A DNA stretch of 64,000 nucleotides, from positions 590,036-654,035 of the forward strand of contig JADJFX010000002.1 of assembly GCA_016708345.1 (NCBI GenBank), given 5' to 3'. Each line of letters starts with the position of its first letter. The stretch's first letter is position 1. Source of the stretch: Candidatus Rhodoferax bjergmarkensis. GTDB taxonomy: Bacteria > Pseudomonadota > Gammaproteobacteria > Burkholderiales > Burkholderiaceae_C. Below are positions 59,546-64,000 of this stretch, one piece after another. Below the pieces are notes generated by a model. The model saw nothing but the letters and a program-made list of their open reading frames with translations, had not been told where the DNA came from and did not search any database. The translations under genes were made by a program, and so were the position numbers.

Positions 59546-61927
59546 TCAACGCTCCATCACCTGCAAAAGCTCGTGCAATGAAACTGCAAAGGGATGCCCC
59601 AGCGCAGCGCTCACTGGTTTATTGGCCAGGTTGGCATAGTCCCACCCGGTGTTGGCAAACTCCAGGGCAGGCTCTACGTCGAACACCAGATAGGCGTCCT
59701 GCGTGGGTTCGGTTGGGTAATGCATGGCTTTTAGTTCACTTTTTGAACACACCCGTGGCCCCTGCTCAGGGTTGAGAATTTTGAACAAGCCCGGCACAGC
59801 CTTGTCACCGTCGCCGTGCAACAGCAAATAAGTGGCCCCCACCACCTGCGCCGACAGGCGCAACGCACCCGGCGTGCTGCCCATGCGGAAGTTGTATTTG
59901 CCGGTATTCAAAATCCATTGCAAATGAGCATCACCCTTGACCCAGCCCACCACCACAAAGGTTTCGCGCAGTGGTGCGGCCCGTTGCTGGCCGTCTGCAG
60001 CCTTCTCTGGAACTACTGAATAAGTAGCACGCTGCGCTTGTACTGTAAGCGCTGCAGCCGTTTTATACGATTGCCAGGTGTGAAAACTGTGCTGTTCACG
60101 GGCACTGGCACGGTCGGCCACATGGTTCACCACATCACGCAAAAATGTCTCCAGCACCGAAGTATCTACGCCAGGGCGCAAGGCAAACGCGCCCAAGCCC
60201 GGCAGCACCTCGTGAAAACTCTCCAGCCGCTTGTCTGCTCTTGGCTGGCCGGGGTACACCACATAAGCACCCTGGGTTCGGCGGATGGCATCCCGGTAGG
60301 CGTGCATTTTGAGCAAATCGGCACGTTTGTAGCTGCCCCGGCTTTCGTCCTGTTTTTCAGCGTCCAGCACAGCGGTCAAGGCCTCTTCGTCCGTTTCAGC
60401 AGCATCACTTGCTTCGCTCAGCAGCGCGGCAACCTGGTCAATACGGTACTTGGCATCAAAGTGAACATGCACCATCAGCTCTTGCAGTTCGGCCTCCAGC
60501 GCAGTAAAACCCACTGGCCACAGGCTCAGCGTGTAGTCTGGTCGCAAATTTTCGGTCCATGAGCCCGGCGCGCGTGGCGTTTTGGTGGCGAGAAAGCTGC
60601 GGTTGTAGCTGAACTGCACCTCCAGCTTACGCCCCGGCTGGTCTGACGTGCCGCGCAAGGCTATGAACTTGCCAGCCCTGAGCTTCAGGTTAAAGCCGTC
60701 TGCCGTGGGCTCCAGCAGGGTCTCGCTGGGAGGCTTGTCCAGCTTGAAAACGTTTGACACCACGTCCAGAAGTTTGAAAAACACCCAGTATTCATACAGC
60801 GTGGCCACATCGCGCTGGCCGGCACCAAACACCTGCTCACCGCCATGCCACACCAGTTTGGCAGCCATGGCGAAGTTGAGCCAGGCCTGCAGCACCTCGC
60901 GGTAGCCTTCGCGGCGCTGCAAGGTGGGGCTGCCCAGAGGCAAAAAAGTGGGTTCACTCACATGGCGCAGCACGTCAGACGCAAGCGCTTCATCCAGCCG
61001 GATACACAGCGCGGTGATCTCTTGCACCAGGCGCGCGTCTTTGGCCTTGTCGGCCACACGGCTGCGCATGGTGTCCAAAAAACCATGAAACGAACGCAGC
61101 GCAAACTTCACAAAACGGTTCTCAGGCGTGTCTTGCGTGGGCGTGGCGCGTGTGATGGTGATGAATTCGGGCAACGTGGGCAGCGTAGCGTGCAGCGGGT
61201 GGGCGGTGGGCACAGCCACGCGGCGGCTGCCCTGCGCCAGTTGGCGCAGCACCTTGCCGGATGGCTTGAAGCCCCGGTTGATCGAGCGTTCATGGGCCTC
61301 ATGCTGCCAAATTTGGTGCGGGTGGGTGGTGATGCGGTGCAGCGCGTTGTCAAACCCGGTGCTTTGCAACAAACCGCGCACAAACGCAAAGCGCTGTGCC
61401 AGCGTGGCTGGGTCATGACCGGGGTCAGGCTCCGCGTTGAACAGCGAGGGGGCTTTGAGTTCCTGCAACAAATCCACACAGTGCGCGGTAATGTCCTCCA
61501 GCATCAGCCGGTAATCGGCCTTGTAGCTGAGCTTGCGTGAGCGCACCTCCAAGTCAGCGCGTGCCAACTCGGCACCGTTGGCATCCTTCACAACCAATGG
61601 CAGCCGCCCGGTAGCCAGGGCGGGGTTCAGCACACCGCAATGCTGACGCCCTGCTACCTTGCTCTGCAACACGATGCCTTGCGTGTCGCTGTAGTGCTGC
61701 GCCAGCGTCAACCGAAAAGCAGGCTCAGACAACTCGAATTCGTAGCGCACACCTTCGAGCAACTGCACCTGTCCCTCACCATCGGCTTGGGCTTGCGCGG
61801 CAGCAACGGTTACCAGTGGGTCAGCACCTGCAGTTTGCAGCTGCCCATTGCCCTGGACATACACCGTCAAGCCACACAGCAGGGTGCCGTCTGCGGCCAA
61901 AAAATTCAGGGTGGCGCTGTCAGCCAT
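59546..61927 (-). CDS. McrC-like DUF2357 nuclease
   Basis: A 793-residue DUF2357 protein with the plan of McrC-type subunits: a beta-rich N-terminal third, a helical middle (RFVKFALRSFHGFLDTM), and a C-terminal PD-(D/E)xK nuclease. Candidate catalytic residues are the Asp in LRPDYTLSLW and the Asp and Lys in VHFDAKYRID; downstream KRADLLKMHAYRDAI is the usual helix. It starts 17 bases after the McrB-like gene. Such pairs cut modified DNA (type IV restriction). A GCTA-type palindrome occurs at 60012-60028 inside the gene. Confidence 0.85.
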   Translation of the reverse strand: MADSATLNFLAADGTLLCGLTVYVQGNGQLQTAGADPLVTVAAAQAQADGEGQVQLLEGVRYEFELSEPAFRLTLAQHYSDTQGIVLQSKVAGRQHCGVLNPALATGRLPLVVKDANGAELARADLEVRSRKLSYKADYRLMLEDITAHCVDLLQELKAPSLFNAEPDPGHDPATLAQRFAFVRGLLQSTGFDNALHRITTHPHQIWQHEAHERSINRGFKPSGKVLRQLAQGSRRVAVPTAHPLHATLPTLPEFITITRATPTQDTPENRFVKFALRSFHGFLDTMRSRVADKAKDARLVQEITALCIRLDEALASDVLRHVSEPTFLPLGSPTLQRREGYREVLQAWLNFAMAAKLVWHGGEQVFGAGQRDVATLYEYWVFFKLLDVVSNVFKLDKPPSETLLEPTADGFNLKLRAGKFIALRGTSDQPGRKLEVQFSYNRSFLATKTPRAPGSWTENLRPDYTLSLWPVGFTALEAELQELMVHVHFDAKYRIDQVAALLSEASDAAETDEEALTAVLDAEKQDESRGSYKRADLLKMHAYRDAIRRTQGAYVVYPGQPRADKRLESFHEVLPGLGAFALRPGVDTSVLETFLRDVVNHVADRASAREQHSFHTWQSYKTAAALTVQAQRATYSVVPEKAADGQQRAAPLRETFVVVGWVKGDAHLQWILNTGKYNFRMGSTPGALRLSAQVVGATYLLLHGDGDKAVPGLFKILNPEQGPRVCSKSELKAMHYPTEPTQDAYLVFDVEPALEFANTGWDYANLANKPVSAALGHPFAVSLHELLQVMER
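60012..60028. repeat. GCTA-type palindrome inside the McrC-like gene
   Basis: Minus strand GCTACTTATTCAGTAGT with 6-base arms and one mismatch, followed on the plus strand by CACGCTGCGCTTG. It lies in a linker-like segment before the C-terminal region. Confidence 0.55.
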
Positions 61928-61944
61928 GGGGGTGGGCGGGGCAA

Positions 61945-63586
61945 TCAGGCTTCAGCAAAACTGGTAAACCCGTCGCGCACCAGGCGCGCCTGCATGCGTT
62001 CGATCTTTTCGCGGGTCAACGGCAGGTCGCGGTTGCTGGCCGCCGCGAACTCCGCCAAGGCTTTCAATACCCCATCAAGCTTGCGTGCAGAGCCATGCAA
62101 CTTGGGCATGAGTTTTTGGAACACTTGCGCATCCAGCGCGTCTTTGTAAACCCAGGCGGGGCCAGACAGCTCCTTGTGGATCACCATGAAGCGGGCAATT
62201 TCCTTGGCGGTTCTAAAGCCAAATTCAGCCCCCACGCCCGTCAACGCTGCGAAGACTGCTATCAAATCTGACTTGAATTGTTCGCCAAGTGCATTGCCCG
62301 CATCATCTGTCAAGGCAGCGATGTCAGCGTCAGCCCGCGCGCGCGAGACAAATGCCGTGGCAAACGGCACGCCTTGTTTTTCAAGTACCTTGAGGTCAAC
62401 ACCGGTGGGGTTGTCCAGAAACGCGCCCATCTGGTCCGCCGTGGCCCGAAACTCAATCACGTTGGCCCGGTCCAGCACCTTGGGGCTGAACATGTAGGTG
62501 GTCTCGTCCACATTGACGGTGCCGATGATGAACAGGTTGTCAGGCAGTGGCAGCGTGCCTGGCACGCTGACGCCCGGCGCGCCATCCAGCGCCAAACCTG
62601 CCGCCACGCCATGCAGCGCCAAGGGCGCGTTGACGGACTCCATGGCCGACAAAAAATCGGCAAAGTAGCGCTCCACGTGCGAGAGGTTCATCTCGTCGAG
62701 GATCAAAAAGTAGGGTTTTTCTTTGTCGGCCGCAGCCTTCAGCAGCAACTCCAGCGCGCCATTCACAGGGGCGCGGTAGCGCCCAGCCTGCAAAGCATCG
62801 GCATAGCCCAGCAGGTTTTCATTGCTGGTCCAGTCCGCACCCACGGCGACGATGCGGTACTGCGTGGGCGACTCGCACAACCACATGGCAAACGCTTCGG
62901 CCAGCTTGGTTTTGCCGGAACCGGCCAGGCCGGTGAGGATGCACAAGCGTTTGGTGAGAAGTGAGGTCATCAACCGGGCAATCACTTGATTTGAGAACGT
63001 GAGCCCTGCGTCACTAGCGCTGTTGGAGAACTCCGTCAGGACTGAAAAATCAATTTTTGACCGATTGGCCAGAACCTCAGTCAGATCAATAAATTCAGCA
63101 ATGATTTTCACCAGCGCTGACGCAATTTCATCCACCTGTGCCGGGGTTGGACGGACAAACTCCCGGGCTACAAACGACTGCTTGTACTGCTTCTTCTTAA
63201 GTGCAAATTGAGGCAATCCAGCGGTCAGGTCTTTTGGCCAATCACGTGGCCAAGCACCTGTTGCCTCTACTGCCGTTGCGCTAACTCCATAGTTCACCGA
63301 AGCAGTGTTGGTGGCTCGGTGATAAAGCAATACCGGATACACCTTCCAGCTGGGCGCTTTGACCCGGCGCAAAGCAAGCCAGCCATGGAATCTCCGCCAG
63401 ATTGCCATGACCAAAGCTGGTTTTGAACCAGATATTCAAGTCTTTACAAGCCAAAGAAAATACGGGATCTAGAGCGATCGGGGCTTGACTGGTGCTGCCT
63501 GAGGTGACTCTGACGATGAAGTCCTCAACATATTTGTTCAGCAACTTTTTGAATTCCGGGCTGAGTGAGGATGCCGTCTTGCTCAT
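61945..63586 (-). CDS. McrB-like AAA+ GTPase (DUF3578-AAA), frameshifted near its start
   Basis: McrB-type GTPases translocate DNA for the McrC nuclease. The start at 63586 (MSKTASSLSPEFKKLLNKYV) overlaps the upstream gene by 4 bases. The N-terminal DUF3578 domain (FKTSFGHGNLAEIPWLACF) leaves its frame near 63360; YPVLLYHRATNTASVNYGVS continues in the next. One extra A in the run at 63358-63360 accounts for it. Later motifs are intact: Walker A ILTGLAGSGKTKL, Walker B LILDEMNLSHVERYF, and the McrB-type sensor GTVNVDETTYMFSPKVLDR. Corrected length about 546 residues. Confidence 0.83.
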
Positions 63587-64000
63587 AGTTTTATTTCCCC
63601 CTTGGTTGCGCGCTGCTGCCCCTTGCCCGTCAACCGATATTTTTGCGTCGGGCTATTGGGCGAACCCGGTAGTGTCCGCTCAATCAACCCCGCTGACAGG
63701 GCCGGCTCTAAGTAATTTTTAGCAAAAGTGCCCCGATCCTTTAACCCAACTGCAGCCATCAACTCGGCGCGGGACATTTCGCCCGCCAAGGCAGTCAGCA
63801 ACTGTGCTACTTGTAGGGTTACTTGCGGGGTCGCTTGTAGGGTTGCTTGCTCGGTCCCCTCCGCTACCTCGCCCCCAACATGCACCAGCGCCAGCTCTGG
63901 CTTGCGCCAGATGGTGGTCACAAAACCGTCTGTCAAGCCAAAAGTAGGTTCTGGCAAACCGTGCGCGGTGCAGCGCTCGATCATGTCGCCGGTGCCGGTG
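63583..64000 (-). CDS. AlbA_2/Schlafen-type ATP-binding protein, C-terminal part
   Basis: The frame is open at the right edge; 138 residues are visible. GTGDMIERCTAHGLPEPTF and GFVTTIWRKPEL match the end of the HATPase_c_4 region of AlbA_2-domain ATP-binding regulators. A linker follows with four T-x-Q-[AV] tetrapeptides (63808-63855), typical for these proteins, then a winged-helix domain (MSRAELMAAVGLKDRGTFAK). Such genes often flank restriction loci. It overlaps the McrB-like gene by 4 bases, indicating one operon. Confidence 0.75.
   Translation of the reverse strand, partial: TGTGDMIERCTAHGLPEPTFGLTDGFVTTIWRKPELALVHVGGEVAEGTEQATLQATPQVTLQVAQLLTALAGEMSRAELMAAVGLKDRGTFAKNYLEPALSAGLIERTLPGSPNSPTQKYRLTGKGQQRATKGEIKL

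Overview
The window looks like a Burkholderiales chromosome, most probably Comamonadaceae close to Rhodoferax or Polaromonas. The grounds are the order der-bamB-yfgM-hisS-ispG-rodZ-pilW-rlmN-ndk, the odhAB-lpdA cluster, and short palindromic elements (GCTA...TAGC followed by TGCTTGCGC) that I associate with that family. The assignment rests on protein recognition and gene order only; no database search was possible.

Layout. 1-19.6 kb holds housekeeping genes, mostly on the minus strand: outer-membrane assembly (bamB, bamD), ribosome and rRNA maturation (der, rluB, rluD, rlmN), hisS, ispG, a rodZ-like gene, the pilotin pilW, ndk, scpB, a DinG-like helicase, a PP2C phosphatase and zapE. 18-24 kb is the 2-oxoglutarate dehydrogenase cluster (sucA, sucB, lpdA). 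24-33 kb is mixed metabolism: prpE and a methylmalonyl-CoA decarboxylase (both propionyl-CoA related), a lipoprotein of unknown role, an unassigned radical SAM enzyme, an AT-rich short-chain dehydrogenase, a MITE-like element and pgm. 33.5-37.4 kb is plus-strand: PHP phosphoesterase, yciO, site-2 protease, trpS and tRNA-Ser(CGA) with a terminator. 37.7-41.8 kb is a cobalamin run (cobQ, cobT, cobS, cobC). 42-43.5 kb has two toxin-antitoxin-like modules. 43.5-46.5 kb is gene-poor, apparently decayed DNA.

46.5-64 kb is a one-strand defence island. In transcription order it contains the end of an AlbA/Schlafen-type ATP-binding protein, an McrB-like GTPase and an McrC-like DUF2357 nuclease, decayed VapBC-type remnants, then jetB, jetC, an AAA ATPase, a DUF4276 protein, jetD, an ORF6N protein and a large SNF2 helicase. 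JetB, JetC and JetD are the KITE, SMC and TOPRIM nuclease parts of a Wadjet plasmid-defence system. The kleisin gene jetA is not where it should be, and an ATPase/DUF4276 pair sits between jetC and jetD. This is the most interesting structure in the window.

A second theme is reading-frame damage. At least eight recognisable genes (bamB, rluD, bamD, yciO, a zeta toxin, a DUF1778 antitoxin, the SNF2 helicase, the McrB-like gene) are interrupted by single-base indels, mostly in short homopolymers, and trpS has an in-frame stop before a plausible tail. BamD is normally essential, so assembly or sequencing error is the likeliest cause for much of this; raw reads would decide. Products are described as they would be after restoring the frame, and each case is flagged.
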